Translations under genes and position numbers: made by a program
Shown: positions 51,187 to 60,133 of the stretch, piece by piece
Position numbering within the stretch: position 1 is the first letter of the stretch
Layout of the letters: every line of letters begins with the position of its first letter
The notes under the pieces: model-generated
Seen by the model: the letters and a program-made list of their open reading frames with translations, nothing else
What the model was told of the DNA's origin: nothing
The model's database searches: none
Assembly (NCBI RefSeq): GCF_014874095.1
Contig: NZ_JADBEB010000001.1
Span: forward strand, 4,650,001-4,714,000
Direction: 5' to 3'
Source of the DNA: Plantactinospora soyae
GTDB taxonomy: Bacteria > Actinomycetota > Actinomycetes > Mycobacteriales > Micromonosporaceae
DNA length: 64,000 nucleotides

Positions 51187-51242
51187 ACCAGCTGGCCTGG
51201 GCGGGTTGAACGGTCGGCTTGGGCACGCTGAACCGGCCGGCT
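51176..51242. repeat. 22-23-nt tandem repeat (3 copies) spanning a stop codon
   Basis: Units start at 51176, 51199 and 51221 with GGGCACGCTGAACC or the variant GGGCGGGTTGAACG. The first unit includes the TGA (51184-51186) of the F420 oxidoreductase gene. Confidence 0.8.
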
Positions 51243-51267
51243 GCCCGGTCTGGTTTACGAGCGTTGC

Positions 51268-52284
51268 TCAGCGGCGCTCGGCGTACTCGGGCAGGTGGCG
51301 GGCGACCTCGGCCGGGGCGGGCATCCGGGCGATCTCCTCGGCGATCGTGCGGGCCGCGTCGCGGTACCCGCCGCCCCGGTGACCTGGCAGCAGCTGTCGT
51401 ACGTGTTCGGCGACGGCGTCCGGGCTCAGTTCGTCGGGAAGAAGGCGTAGGCCGGCGCCGGCGGCGGTGACCGCGTCGGCGTTGGCGAACTGGTCGGCCC
51501 CCTGGGGCAGGAACAACTGCGGGGCGCCCACGCTCAGCGCGCCCAGGGTGGTGCCGCTGCCGCCGTGGTGCACGACCACGTCGACGTTTGGCAGCAGGTT
51601 CGCCTGTGCCACCCAGGACTGCACCATGACGTTGTCCGGCACGTCGCCGAGCTGCTCCACCGGTACCCGACCGGCCGCGACCACCACGAACGCGTCCAGC
51701 CCCGCCAACCCGGCGATGGCGGCGGTGAGCAGTTCCGGGGTGCCGAACGCCGTACCCAGGGTCAGGTAGATCAGTGGCCGCGAACTGGGCCGGCGGCTCG
51801 ACCCGGACGCCGCCGCCGGCCCGGAGTACGGGACCGGACGCAGTTCGATCCGGTCCGCGCTGGCGAGGAAGTCCTTGTCCTGCAAGGAGGGCGGGCAGAT
51901 GTCGAGGTGCGGCCGGCCGGCAGCCTCGCTGTTCCTCGTCGGCAGTTCGAGGCCGATCCCCGCGGGAATCATGCGACCGAACCCGTGCCAGATGCCGGGG
52001 ATTCCGGCCCGGACCGCGGCGACGGCAGCCCCCGGCACCCCCCACTCAGAGACGACGAGATCCGGCTGAAGCCGGTCCAGTTCCGGCGCCAGGTCCTCGG
52101 CGTACATCTCGTAGAACGAGTCCGCGGGACGAAAGGGTCGCAGTCCGTGCGCCGCCAGTGGCTCGTGCACCGCCTCGCCGGCCGCGAAATGCACCTCGTG
52201 TCCGGCGTCCCGGACGGCGATCGCCAGCGGGATCAGCGGATAGGTGTGACCGACCGACGCGAGGCTGGCAAACAGTACGCGCAT
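51268..52284 (-). CDS. Family-1 (MGT-type) glycosyltransferase
   Basis: 338 residues from ATG 52284. A leaderless-type TAGATT lies 7 bases upstream on the minus strand. The N-terminal acceptor domain starts MRVLFASLASVGHTYPLIPLA with the catalytic-type His13-14 region and GHEVHFAAGE. The C-terminal donor domain has SWVAQANLLPNVDVVVHHGG, SGTTLGALSVGAPQLFLP and QGADQFANAD, the macrolide glycosyltransferase signature for nucleotide-sugar binding. It may glycosylate a natural product or xenobiotic. There is no biosynthetic cluster around it. Confidence 0.9.
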   Translation of the reverse strand: MRVLFASLASVGHTYPLIPLAIAVRDAGHEVHFAAGEAVHEPLAAHGLRPFRPADSFYEMYAEDLAPELDRLQPDLVVSEWGVPGAAVAAVRAGIPGIWHGFGRMIPAGIGLELPTRNSEAAGRPHLDICPPSLQDKDFLASADRIELRPVPYSGPAAASGSSRRPSSRPLIYLTLGTAFGTPELLTAAIAGLAGLDAFVVVAAGRVPVEQLGDVPDNVMVQSWVAQANLLPNVDVVVHHGGSGTTLGALSVGAPQLFLPQGADQFANADAVTAAGAGLRLLPDELSPDAVAEHVRQLLPGHRGGGYRDAARTIAEEIARMPAPAEVARHLPEYAERR

Positions 52285-52463
52285 GCCGAGGAATCTACGC
52301 CGGGTGCGAAAACCGGTTGCCGCGCATGATCGGTTCGAGGACAGTTGGTGCATGACGTACTGACGGCAGCACTCTCGTTGAACCGAAGCCCCCGGCGGCG
52401 CCGTACCGCGCCCGGGTGAGCCGTAGCGCCGTCCGTCCGTACCTTCCCAGGAAGAGAATCTCC

Positions 52464-53666
52464 TTGTCACAGCAGGAGTCCCTGCCGCCGTCCGCCCCGA
52501 CCCCGGGGTCGGCCACCGTCACCGTGTTCGCCTCCGCCCGAAGCTGGATCGAGTCCGATGCCGTCGCGCAGTGCCACCAGGTGGCGGCCCTCGACGGCAT
52601 GATCCACGTCGCCGCCATGCCGGACCTGCATCCCGGCAAGGGGGCCCCGATCGGCGCCGCAATGACGTCGACCGTGCTGTATCCGCTGCTGGTCGGCTCC
52701 GACATCGGCTGCGGCATCGCCGTGTTCCCCGTCGCGCTGAAGCGGGTCGTACCCGAGCGGCTTGCCGGCCGGTTTCCCGACCTCGACCGTCCGCTGGATC
52801 CCGAACTGGACGCCGACGACCCGGCCTGGGCCGTCGTGGACGCCGACATCCCGGCCGGCCACGTCGAGGGTCTGGGGACGGTGGGCCGGGGAAACCACTT
52901 CGTCGAGCTGGCCCGGATCCAGACCATCTTCGACCCGGCCCACGCGGCCCGGCTCGGGCTCGACGCCGACGACCTGGTCCTGATCGTCCACAGTGGGTCG
53001 CGTGGGCTGGGTGAACGGATTCTGCGGGCGCACACCGAGCGGCACGGCGCGGGTCCGGCCCCCGATCCCGCCGGGTACCTCGCCCTGCACGACGCCGCCG
53101 TGCGCTGGGGATCGGTCAACCGCCGGCTCCTCGCCGCCCGGGTCCTGCACGCCCTGGGCGCCGAGCCCACCGAGCCGATCGTCGACCAGAGCCACAACCT
53201 GGTCGAGGTCCGCGACGGGACGTACCTGCACCGCAAGGGAGCCGCGCCGGGAGACGGCCGCGACGTCCTCGTCGCCGGTACCCGGGGCACCAGTTCCTAC
53301 CTGGTGGCCACCCACGCGGGGCCGGACGCCAACTACTCGGTGGCACACGGGGCGGGCCGCAAGATGTCCCGCGCCGACGCCCTGCTCCGGGGCCGGGCCA
53401 AGCACACGGTGGAGGAACTGCGCCGTACCCCGGTCGGGTCGATCGTGGTCTGCGGCGACCGTCAACTGCTGTTCGAGGAGGCGCCGACGGCGTACAAGCG
53501 GATCGAACAGGTGATCGCCGACCTTGTCGACCACGGCCTGGCCACCCCCGTGGCCACGACGGTCCCACTGATCACGTACAAGACGCTCGACCGGTCCAGG
53601 GGCGACGCCGGGCCGGCGACCCGACGGGGCCGCCAGGACCACCGCCGTACCCGGGGCCGGTCGTGA
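52464..53666 (+). CDS. rtcB: RNA-splicing ligase RtcB homologue (PrfH-associated)
   Basis: About 400 residues. The start is uncertain: TTG 52464 lies behind AGGAAGAG; GTG 52416 is also in frame. RtcB signatures are AAMPDLHPGKGAPIGAAM, GSDIGCGIAVFP, GRGNHFVEL, LIVHSGSRGLGERIL and AHGAGRKMSR with the guanylylated His. RtcB joins 2',3'-cyclic phosphate and 5'-OH RNA ends using GTP and Mn. The stop overlaps the prfH start (GTGA). In such pairs RtcB is proposed to reseal rRNA cut in the decoding centre while PrfH releases the stalled peptide. The C-terminal 25 residues are basic. Confidence 0.9.
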   Translation: MSQQESLPPSAPTPGSATVTVFASARSWIESDAVAQCHQVAALDGMIHVAAMPDLHPGKGAPIGAAMTSTVLYPLLVGSDIGCGIAVFPVALKRVVPERLAGRFPDLDRPLDPELDADDPAWAVVDADIPAGHVEGLGTVGRGNHFVELARIQTIFDPAHAARLGLDADDLVLIVHSGSRGLGERILRAHTERHGAGPAPDPAGYLALHDAAVRWGSVNRRLLAARVLHALGAEPTEPIVDQSHNLVEVRDGTYLHRKGAAPGDGRDVLVAGTRGTSSYLVATHAGPDANYSVAHGAGRKMSRADALLRGRAKHTVEELRRTPVGSIVVCGDRQLLFEEAPTAYKRIEQVIADLVDHGLATPVATTVPLITYKTLDRSRGDAGPATRRGRQDHRRTRGRS

Positions 53667-54322
53667 GCGCGGCAGGCGAGCGCGGCCACCTGCTGATGTC
53701 GGCGGGGCGCGGCCCGCAGGAGTGCGCGTGGGCGGTCGCCCAGCTCTCGCGTCGGTTGGACGCCGACGCCGCCCGGCAGGGTCTGACGACGCATCGGCTC
53801 GAGACCGTCCCCGGTGACCGGAACGGCACCTACCAGTCGGTCCTGGTACGGATCTCCGGGCAGGGCGCCGGAACGTTCATCGACTCGTGGACCGGAACCC
53901 TGTGCTGGCAGGCACCCAGCCCCTACCGGGCCAGCGCCGGCCGGAAGAACTGGTACGTCATCGCCCGACCCTGCCAGGTCGATGTCCCGCACACGCCCTT
54001 CGCGGAGGCGGACGTCGTCATCGTCGGCTGCCGCACCGGCGGCCCCGGCGGGCAGCACCGGAACAAGGCCAGCACGGCGGTGCGGGCGACCCACCGCCCC
54101 TCGGGAATCGTCGTCGTGGTCGACACCGAGCGACAGTTCAGCCAGAATCGTCGCCTCGCCCTGGAGCTGATCCGGCAGCGCATCGCGGACAACGACAGCA
54201 GCGCGGGCCGGGCCGTCACCACCGCCCGCTGGCGCATCCACGACGAACTCGTGCGCGGCAACCCCACCCGGGTCGAACGACCGGACACCGGCTCCGGCTC
54301 GGGCCCGACCGCGTCCGGCTGA
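53663..54322 (+). CDS. prfH: Peptide chain release factor homologue PrfH
   Basis: 219 residues. The catalytic loop is CRTGGPGGQHRNK with GGQ at 129-131, which hydrolyses peptidyl-tRNA in the ribosome. No codon-recognition domain like that of RF1/RF2 is present, as expected for PrfH. The N-terminal HLLMSAGRGPQECAWAV and GTLCWQAPSPYR motifs are typical of the family. The GTG overlaps the rtcB stop, so the two are co-translated. The last 20 residues are low-complexity and run into a tandem repeat. Confidence 0.9.
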   Translation: MSAAGERGHLLMSAGRGPQECAWAVAQLSRRLDADAARQGLTTHRLETVPGDRNGTYQSVLVRISGQGAGTFIDSWTGTLCWQAPSPYRASAGRKNWYVIARPCQVDVPHTPFAEADVVIVGCRTGGPGGQHRNKASTAVRATHRPSGIVVVVDTERQFSQNRRLALELIRQRIADNDSSAGRAVTTARWRIHDELVRGNPTRVERPDTGSGSGPTASG

Positions 54323-54433
54323 GTCGACCGCGTCCGGCTGAGCCGACGGCTCGGGCCCGACCGCGTCCGGGCGAGCCGACGGATCGCCTCCGGCTGAGCC
54401 GACGGTTCGCCTCCGGCGAGGTGCTGGACGCCC
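54306..54433. repeat. Degenerate tandem repeats spanning the prfH stop codon
   Basis: GACCGCGTCCGGCTGAG, containing the TGA at 54320-54322, is followed by copies and variants (GCGTCCGGCTGAGCCGACGG, CGCCTCCGGCTGAGCCGACG, CGCCTCCGGCGAG) to 54433. Period lengths are uneven (19 to 35 bases). Confidence 0.75.
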
Positions 54434-54484
54434 GGCCCGGGATCCCGGATGACGGACGACGGCGTACGCCGCTACCCTCCCGCC

Positions 54485-55285
54485 ATGGGTGACGAGGAAA
54501 CCAGGCCGACCGTGTTCCCGAACCGTTTCGCGGACGCGGTCGGTCCACAAGGGTCAGAGCCGAGCCGGGACCACTGCCGGTGTGCCGGCCGCTCGGCCGC
54601 GACCCAACCGGCGACGGTGGAGTTCCACGCCGAGCGGCAGGACACCCGGGGCGAGGCCTGGCAACGGCTGCTGGCGCTGATCGACGAGGCGGCGGCCGAC
54701 GGGCGTACGGTCTTCAAGCCGTTCGTGGAGCTGAGTGCCGCACATCGGCGGCAGATCGTCACCCTGCCGCCGACGATCGCGAAGCTGACCGAGGTCGAGC
54801 ACCTGGTCCTCTACGGCACCAACCTGGTACGGATCCCACCGGAGATCGGGGCGATGACGAGCCTCGTGATGTTCGAGCCGTACACGTCGTATCGCCTGCA
54901 CTGGTACCCGTACGAGCTGACCAGGTGCACGGGGCTCCGGTCCAGCACGGTGAGCACCCGCGCCCTGTACGGCAACTTCAAGTACCGTCCGCCGTTCCCG
55001 AGCCTGCGTCCGGTGACCATGGCGACCGAGGTCGACTTCGACGCGCTCGACCCCGGCGTGTGGGGAGCCGACCGCATCCGGACCTGTAGCGTCTGCGACC
55101 GTCCGGTCGATGGTGACGTGCACCAGGTGTGGATCTCCCGGGCGGTCGGCACCGACGTGCTGCCGTTCCTGGTCAACGCCTGCTCCACGGCGTGCGTGGC
55201 GGAGCTGCCGGCGCCGTACAAGGGTTATGTCCCGACGCCGCACACCGGCGGACCGGAACTCGTCCAGCCCCCTGCCGGCCACTGA
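54485..55285 (+). CDS. Leucine-rich-repeat-like protein with a Cys pair, unknown function
   Basis: 266 residues from ATG 54485, chosen because TACCCT lies 6 bases upstream (leaderless type); ATG 54449 is in frame too. The central part, LTEVEHLVLYGTNLVRIPPEIGAMTSL, is a short LRR stretch, followed by FEPYTSYRLHWYPYELTRC and STVSTRALYGNFKYRPPFP. The C-terminal CSVCDRPVD and CSTACVAELPAPY could bind zinc. I know of similar proteins only as LRR-domain hypotheticals in actinobacteria. It is cytosolic, and no partner is evident. Confidence 0.75.
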   Translation: MGDEETRPTVFPNRFADAVGPQGSEPSRDHCRCAGRSAATQPATVEFHAERQDTRGEAWQRLLALIDEAAADGRTVFKPFVELSAAHRRQIVTLPPTIAKLTEVEHLVLYGTNLVRIPPEIGAMTSLVMFEPYTSYRLHWYPYELTRCTGLRSSTVSTRALYGNFKYRPPFPSLRPVTMATEVDFDALDPGVWGADRIRTCSVCDRPVDGDVHQVWISRAVGTDVLPFLVNACSTACVAELPAPYKGYVPTPHTGGPELVQPPAGH

Positions 55286-55312
55286 GGCCGTACGGGCAGG
55301 GATCCGTCGGGC

Positions 55313-56167
55313 TCAGCGGAGGATCAGCACCGCGAGGGTGCCGATGGTCGCGTTGGCGGTCACGTGGACCAGGTAGGGGAGGAGAATGCCGCCGCTGCGC
55401 AGCCGCATGACGCCCAGGACGAACCCCCACGTCGCTGCCATGACCATGCCGACGACCCCGGAGGGAAAGCCGGCGAAGTGCGCGGCTCCGAACAGGCCGG
55501 CCTGTAGCACGAGCGCGACCCGGGCGCCCCAGACCGCGGCGAGTTCGGTGAGCAGCACTCCCCGGAAGAGCATCTCCTCCCACACCGGATTGATCGCGGC
55601 GAACGCCACGATGCCCAGGATCGCGCCCCAGAGTGGAACGCTCCGCAACTCCCGCAGGTATTCGGCCGGCTCGGGTCGCACCGCGAGCGCCCATGCCGAG
55701 AGCGCCGCCGCGCTGAGCAGTACCGTGCCCAGGCCCAGCCACGGGGCCTCGGGGGTCAGTGATCCGCGCGCCAGCCAGGGTGCCGCCGGACGCAGCGTGG
55801 CGTGCCGGCCGGCGAGCAGCAGACCCGCCAGCGGAAGCACGCAGACCAGGATCGTGGTGACCGCGGGCGGCCAGCCACCGAGAATCCCCACCGCGAAGCA
55901 GCCGAAGAGCGGACCGATGAACACCGCCGCGCGGATCGCGGCCGGCGACCGCAGTACGAACGCACCGGCGACCAGTACGGCCACCGCCACGGCGACGATC
56001 GCCGTACGGGCGCGCGCCTCCGGACGGATCGGCAGGGCGGCGCAGACTCCCAGGGCGACGACGCACGCTCCGGTGAGCGCCGTCCGGACAGCGCTGTCGC
56101 GGGTGCCCCGGGAAGGCACCGGCATCATCCGAGCACTGACGTCCCGCACAAGCAGCGAGACTGTCAC
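55313..56167 (-). CDS. CPBP-family intramembrane metalloprotease
   Basis: 284 residues with about eight hydrophobic segments. The Abi/CPBP motifs are in order in the C-terminal half: NPVWEEMLFRGVLL (EExxxR), GLFGAAHFAGFP (FxxxH) and LPYLVHVTANATIG (HxxxN), which coordinate zinc in Rce1-like proteases. GTG 56167 is the outermost start; ATG codons at about residues 14-15 are alternatives. The function of most bacterial members is unknown. It lies 28 bases after the tail-tube-like gene in the same direction. Confidence 0.87.
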   Translation of the reverse strand: MTVSLLVRDVSARMMPVPSRGTRDSAVRTALTGACVVALGVCAALPIRPEARARTAIVAVAVAVLVAGAFVLRSPAAIRAAVFIGPLFGCFAVGILGGWPPAVTTILVCVLPLAGLLLAGRHATLRPAAPWLARGSLTPEAPWLGLGTVLLSAAALSAWALAVRPEPAEYLRELRSVPLWGAILGIVAFAAINPVWEEMLFRGVLLTELAAVWGARVALVLQAGLFGAAHFAGFPSGVVGMVMAATWGFVLGVMRLRSGGILLPYLVHVTANATIGTLAVLILR

Positions 56168-56195
56168 ACCCCGTCAACAGTCCCGCCGAAAGCGG

Positions 56196-56642
56196 CTACT
56201 CCACCTCCACCGACTCGTAGGTCAGGATCAGCTTTTCGGTGAGCACGCTGGTGTCGCCGCCGGTGGCCGCACCCACCTCCAGGTGCCTCGGGTCGGCCTG
56301 GAAGAGGGCATACCGGCGGACCGGCGTGCCGTCGGCGTCGTACACGACGAGCGCGGCGGCCAGCTTGCCGGGCCGGCCCGGCCGTTCGGCGCGGACCCGG
56401 GCGACCCACTCCTCGAAACTGGTCCCGCCGGACTGGGCCCGGGTCAGGGTCAGCTCGCCGGCTTCGGGCCGGCCGGGAACCTTGCGGATCACGTACTTGC
56501 CGTCCGGGGTGTTCGCCTTGTACTCGATGACGTCCTGCCCGAGCCGCAGGCCGGAGACCTCGGTGATCGGCGAGATCACGACGCCGTCCACCTCCAGCGC
56601 GAACGAGTGGCCGACGGCGGAGTCGTAGTCGGACAGTGGCAT
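56196..56642 (-). CDS. Phage-type tail-tube protein (T4 gp19 family), solitary
   Basis: 148 residues from ATG 56642 with AGGAGGCAGCTC upstream. The sequence SDYDSAVGHSFALEVDGVVI, ITEVSGLRLGQDVIEYKAN, GELTLTRAQSGGTSFEEWV and KLILTYESVEVE is characteristic of gp19-like tube proteins of contractile phages and extracellular injection systems. No sheath, baseplate, spike or ATPase gene is nearby. It lies between the phosphoketolase and the CPBP protease genes on the same strand. Confidence 0.85.
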   Translation of the reverse strand: MPLSDYDSAVGHSFALEVDGVVISPITEVSGLRLGQDVIEYKANTPDGKYVIRKVPGRPEAGELTLTRAQSGGTSFEEWVARVRAERPGRPGKLAAALVVYDADGTPVRRYALFQADPRHLEVGAATGGDTSVLTEKLILTYESVEVE

Positions 56643-56722
56643 GAGCTGCCTCCTTCGCCGGGACCGTACCGGCGCGCGGAAAACAATCGATGCCACCAGG
56701 TAACCAGGTTCGGCGGCTCCGG

Positions 56723-59095
56723 TCACCCGGGCCACTGCCACTGGGCGATCTGGGGGTGGTCCTCGCCGTACCGGCGGGTGTGGTCGCGGCATTCCTGCCG
56801 TGCGTCCACCATCATCTGGCGGAGGTGGGCGGCCCGGGTGGCGAGGCCGGGAACCCGGTCGATCACGTCCATGACCAGGTGGAACCGGTCGAGGTCGTTG
56901 AGCATGACCATGTCGAAGGGTGTGGTGGTGGTCCCCTCCTCCCGGTAGCCCCGGACATGCAGGTTGTCATGGTTCGTACGCCGGTATGTGAGTCGGTGGA
57001 TCAGCCACGGGTAGCCGTGGTAGGCGAAGATGATCGGTTTGTCGCGGGTGAAGATGGTGTCGAACTGGGCATCCGGCAGCCCGTGCGGGTGGTCGGTCGC
57101 GGGTTGCAGCCGCATCAGGTCGACGACGTTGACGACCCGGACCCGCAGCTGGGGCAGGTGCCGGCGGAGCAGGTCGGCGGCGGCGAGGGTCTCCAGCGTG
57201 GGTACGTCACCCGCGCAGCCGAGCACGACGTCGGGCTCGTGTCCGGTGTCGGTACTGGCCCAGTCCCAGATTCCCAGGCCGCGCTGGGTGTGCAGCACCG
57301 CCTGCTCCATCGAGAGCCAGGTCGGCGCGGACTGCTTGCCGGCGATCACGACGTTGATGTAGTGCCGGCTGCGCAGGCAGTGGTCCATGGTGCAGAGCAG
57401 GGTGTTGGCGTCGGGCGGCAGGTAGACCCGGATGATCTCGGCCTTCTTGTTGGTGACGTGGTCGATGAAGCCGGGATCCTGGTGGGAGAAGCCGTTGTGG
57501 TCCTGCCGCCAGACGTGGCTGGAGAGCAGGTAGTTGAGCGAGGCGAGCGGTCGGCGCCAGGGGATGTCCCGGGTGACCTTGAGCCATTTGGCGTGCTGGT
57601 TCAGCATCGAGTCGACGATGTGGATGAACGCCTCGTAGCTGGTGAAGACCCCGTGCCGGCCGGTCAGCAGGTAGCCCTCGAGCCAGCCCTGGCAGAGGTG
57701 TTCCGAGAGCACCTCCATCACCCGTCCGCCGGGGGAGAGATGGTCGTCGCCGGGCTCGGTCCGGCCCAGGAACGCCCGGTCGGTGACGTCGAAGACGTCC
57801 GCCAGCCCGTTCGACTCGACCTCGTCCGGCCCGAACAGCCGGAACCGGTCCGGGTTCGCCGTGATCACGTCCCGGATCCAGCCGCCGAGCGCCCCGGTGG
57901 CGCCGACCATCGGCAGGCCGGGCCGGTCCACCGGGACGGCGTGGTCGCGGAAGTCCGGCAGCACCAGGTCGTGCAGCACCGTGCCGCCGTTGGTGTGCGG
58001 GTTGGCGCTCATCCGCCGGTGCCCGCGCGGCACCAGCCCGGCCAGGTCCGCGACCGGTGCGCCGGTCGCGTCGAACAACTCCTCCGGCCGGTACGAGCGC
58101 AGCCACCGTTCCAACTGGGCCAGGTGCTCCGGGTCGTCCCGTACGCCCTGCAGCGGAACCTGGTGGGCCCGGAACGTCCCCTCGACCGGTTCCCCGTCGA
58201 CCTCGGCCGGTCCGGTCCAGCCCTTCGGGGTACGCAGCACCAGCATCGGCCAGCGCGGCCGTTCGATCCGCTCGCCGCTGCGGGCCCGGCGTTGGATCTC
58301 GGCGATCTCGTCGAGGATCCGGTCGAGGGCGGCCGCGAGTTCCCGGTGCACCCGGGCCGGCTCGTCACCCGCCACCAGGTACGGCTGGTAGCCGAACCCG
58401 CGCAGCATCGAGAGCAGGTCGTCCGGCGGGATCCGGGCGAGCACGGTCGGGTTGGCGATCTTGTAGCCGTTGAGGTGCAGGATCGGCAGCACCGCACCGT
58501 CCCGGGCGGGATTGAGGAAGACGTCGGAGAACCAACTGGCGGCCAGCGGTCCGGTCTCCGCCTCGCCGTCGCCCACCACGCACGCCACCAGCAGGTCGGG
58601 ATTGTCGAACGCGGCCCCGTACGCGTGCGAGAGCGAGTACCCGAGTTCGCCGCCCTCGTGGATCGACCCCGGTACGTCCGCCGCGACGTGGCTCGGGATC
58701 CCGCCGGGGAACGAGAACTGCCGGAACAGCCGGCCCATCCCGGCCTCGTCCCGGCTCACCGACGGGTACACCTCGGTGAAGGTCCCCTCCAGCCAGGTGT
58801 TCGCGATGATCGCCGGAGCACCGTGTCCGGGCCCGGTCACCAGCATCGCGTCCAGGTCGCGGGCCACGATGGCCCGGTTCAGGTGTACGTAGACCAGGTT
58901 GAGCCCCGGATCCGTGCCCCAGTGGCCCAGCAGCCGGGGCTTGATGTGCTCGCGGGTCAACGGCTCGCGGAGCAGTGGATTGGCCAGCAGGTAGATCTGC
59001 CCGACGCTGAGGTAGTTGGCGGCCCGCCAGTAGGCGTCGAGCCGTCCCACTTCCTCGTCGGTCAGCCGGAGACGCGGGTCCAGCGAGGTCTTCAT
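56723..59095 (-). CDS. xfp: Phosphoketolase (xylulose 5-phosphate/fructose 6-phosphate)
   Basis: A 790-residue thiamine-diphosphate enzyme of the usual length. The N-terminal signatures are [34 protein letters not shown] and [10 protein letters not shown]. The SYLSHAYGA-like [14 protein letters not shown] and [14 protein letters not shown] form the ThDP-binding core (GDGE...). The late [13 protein letters not shown] is a further hallmark. It splits xylulose 5-P or fructose 6-P with phosphate into acetyl-P and glyceraldehyde 3-P or erythrose 4-P. It is transcribed 57 bases after the universal stress protein gene, a pairing that suggests expression under energy or redox stress. Confidence 0.95.
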   Translation of the reverse strand: MKTSLDPRLRLTDEEVGRLDAYWRAANYLSVGQIYLLANPLLREPLTREHIKPRLLGHWGTDPGLNLVYVHLNRAIVARDLDAMLVTGPGHGAPAIIANTWLEGTFTEVYPSVSRDEAGMGRLFRQFSFPGGIPSHVAADVPGSIHEGGELGYSLSHAYGAAFDNPDLLVACVVGDGEAETGPLAASWFSDVFLNPARDGAVLPILHLNGYKIANPTVLARIPPDDLLSMLRGFGYQPYLVAGDEPARVHRELAAALDRILDEIAEIQRRARSGERIERPRWPMLVLRTPKGWTGPAEVDGEPVEGTFRAHQVPLQGVRDDPEHLAQLERWLRSYRPEELFDATGAPVADLAGLVPRGHRRMSANPHTNGGTVLHDLVLPDFRDHAVPVDRPGLPMVGATGALGGWIRDVITANPDRFRLFGPDEVESNGLADVFDVTDRAFLGRTEPGDDHLSPGGRVMEVLSEHLCQGWLEGYLLTGRHGVFTSYEAFIHIVDSMLNQHAKWLKVTRDIPWRRPLASLNYLLSSHVWRQDHNGFSHQDPGFIDHVTNKKAEIIRVYLPPDANTLLCTMDHCLRSRHYINVVIAGKQSAPTWLSMEQAVLHTQRGLGIWDWASTDTGHEPDVVLGCAGDVPTLETLAAADLLRRHLPQLRVRVVNVVDLMRLQPATDHPHGLPDAQFDTIFTRDKPIIFAYHGYPWLIHRLTYRRTNHDNLHVRGYREEGTTTTPFDMVMLNDLDRFHLVMDVIDRVPGLATRAAHLRQMMVDARQECRDHTRRYGEDHPQIAQWQWPG

Positions 59096-59152
59096 CTTCC
59101 GACCCTCTCGCGGGTCGACCCGATCCGCGACCGGTACGGCGATCTCACCGGC

Positions 59153-60001
59153 TCACTCCTGTATGTACAAGCCGTGCGAGCCGCGTACGACGATCACCGG
59201 GGCGGGCGAGTGGTAGAGCATGGCCTGGCTGACCGCGCCGAGCATCCCCCGCCACGGCTCGTCGCCCCGGGCACTGACCACCACGACCTCCGCCCGGCTC
59301 GCCTCCTTCATCAGCGCCGCCTCCGGGTCGCCGATCCGAGCCTGCTGGCTGACCGAGACCGACGGGTACTTCCGCTGCCAGGGCGCGACCGCCTCGGCCA
59401 GTTGACCGACCGCCTCCGCCGGAAGGTCGCCGGTCGTCTCGTCCGGGTCCCAGACCTGCACCACGACGAGGTCGGTCGCGTGCCGGGCGGCGGTGTCGAA
59501 GGCGAAGTCCAGCGCTCCCAGCGAACTGGCGGAGCCGTCCACCCCGACCACCACCGGCCCGGTCGACGGGAACGTCTCCCGGGCGACCAGCACGCTGCAT
59601 CCGGCGCGGGCGGCGATCTGCACGGCGGTGGCCTCGGAGTCGGCGGGTACGTCAGGATTCACCGTCAGCCCACCGTCGCCGATCACCAGCAGCGCGGCCG
59701 AGCCCGACTCGCGCAGCAGCGTGGTGATAACGGGTCCCTCGATCAGGGCGGAGGTCGCCGTCAGCTGCGGCTGGACACCGGTGGCGGTCCGGATCGACCG
59801 GTCCAGCAACTCCTCGGCGGGCTTGCGGGGCTCCTCCGGCATCGGTTCGGAGGGGTTCGCGACCCAGTTGAACGCATGCACGATGCGTAGCGGGCGCGAG
59901 TGCAGGGCCGCCTCCCGGGCCGCCAGCCGTACCGCCGTCATGCTGAGTCGGGAGTCGTCGACGCCGACCACGACCGGCGTCTCGTGCGGGGTGTTCACCA
60001 C
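59153..60001 (-). CDS. Tandem-domain universal stress protein
   Basis: 282 residues with two Usp domains. The first is PVVVGVDDSRLSMTAVRLAAREA (from residue 9) to about 143 (ARAGCSVLVAR); the second is GPVVVGVDGSASSLGALDFAF to SPAPVIVVRGS. ATP-binding loops are GDGGLTVN in domain 1, which is degenerate, and ARGDEPWRGMLGAVSQAMLYHS in domain 2, close to the G-2x-G-9x-G consensus. It is probably co-transcribed with phosphoketolase. GTG 60001 is the likely start. Confidence 0.92.
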   Translation of the reverse strand: MVNTPHETPVVVGVDDSRLSMTAVRLAAREAALHSRPLRIVHAFNWVANPSEPMPEEPRKPAEELLDRSIRTATGVQPQLTATSALIEGPVITTLLRESGSAALLVIGDGGLTVNPDVPADSEATAVQIAARAGCSVLVARETFPSTGPVVVGVDGSASSLGALDFAFDTAARHATDLVVVQVWDPDETTGDLPAEAVGQLAEAVAPWQRKYPSVSVSQQARIGDPEAALMKEASRAEVVVVSARGDEPWRGMLGAVSQAMLYHSPAPVIVVRGSHGLYIQE

Positions 60002-60133
60002 GGACCCGCGGTCAGCCGGCCCACCGGCCGACTTCCGACGACGTGGCGTATCCGCATCACCTGCCGAGGGTATCCGGGCGTTACGTCAGATGTGTCGGAT
60101 TTAGCCAGTACGCCCGGTTGGCCGGCGGGTCGG

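Noticed and set aside
56690-59890. 1066-codon open frame on the plus strand
   Set aside because: Complement of the phosphoketolase and stress-protein genes, with biased composition and no recognisable motif.
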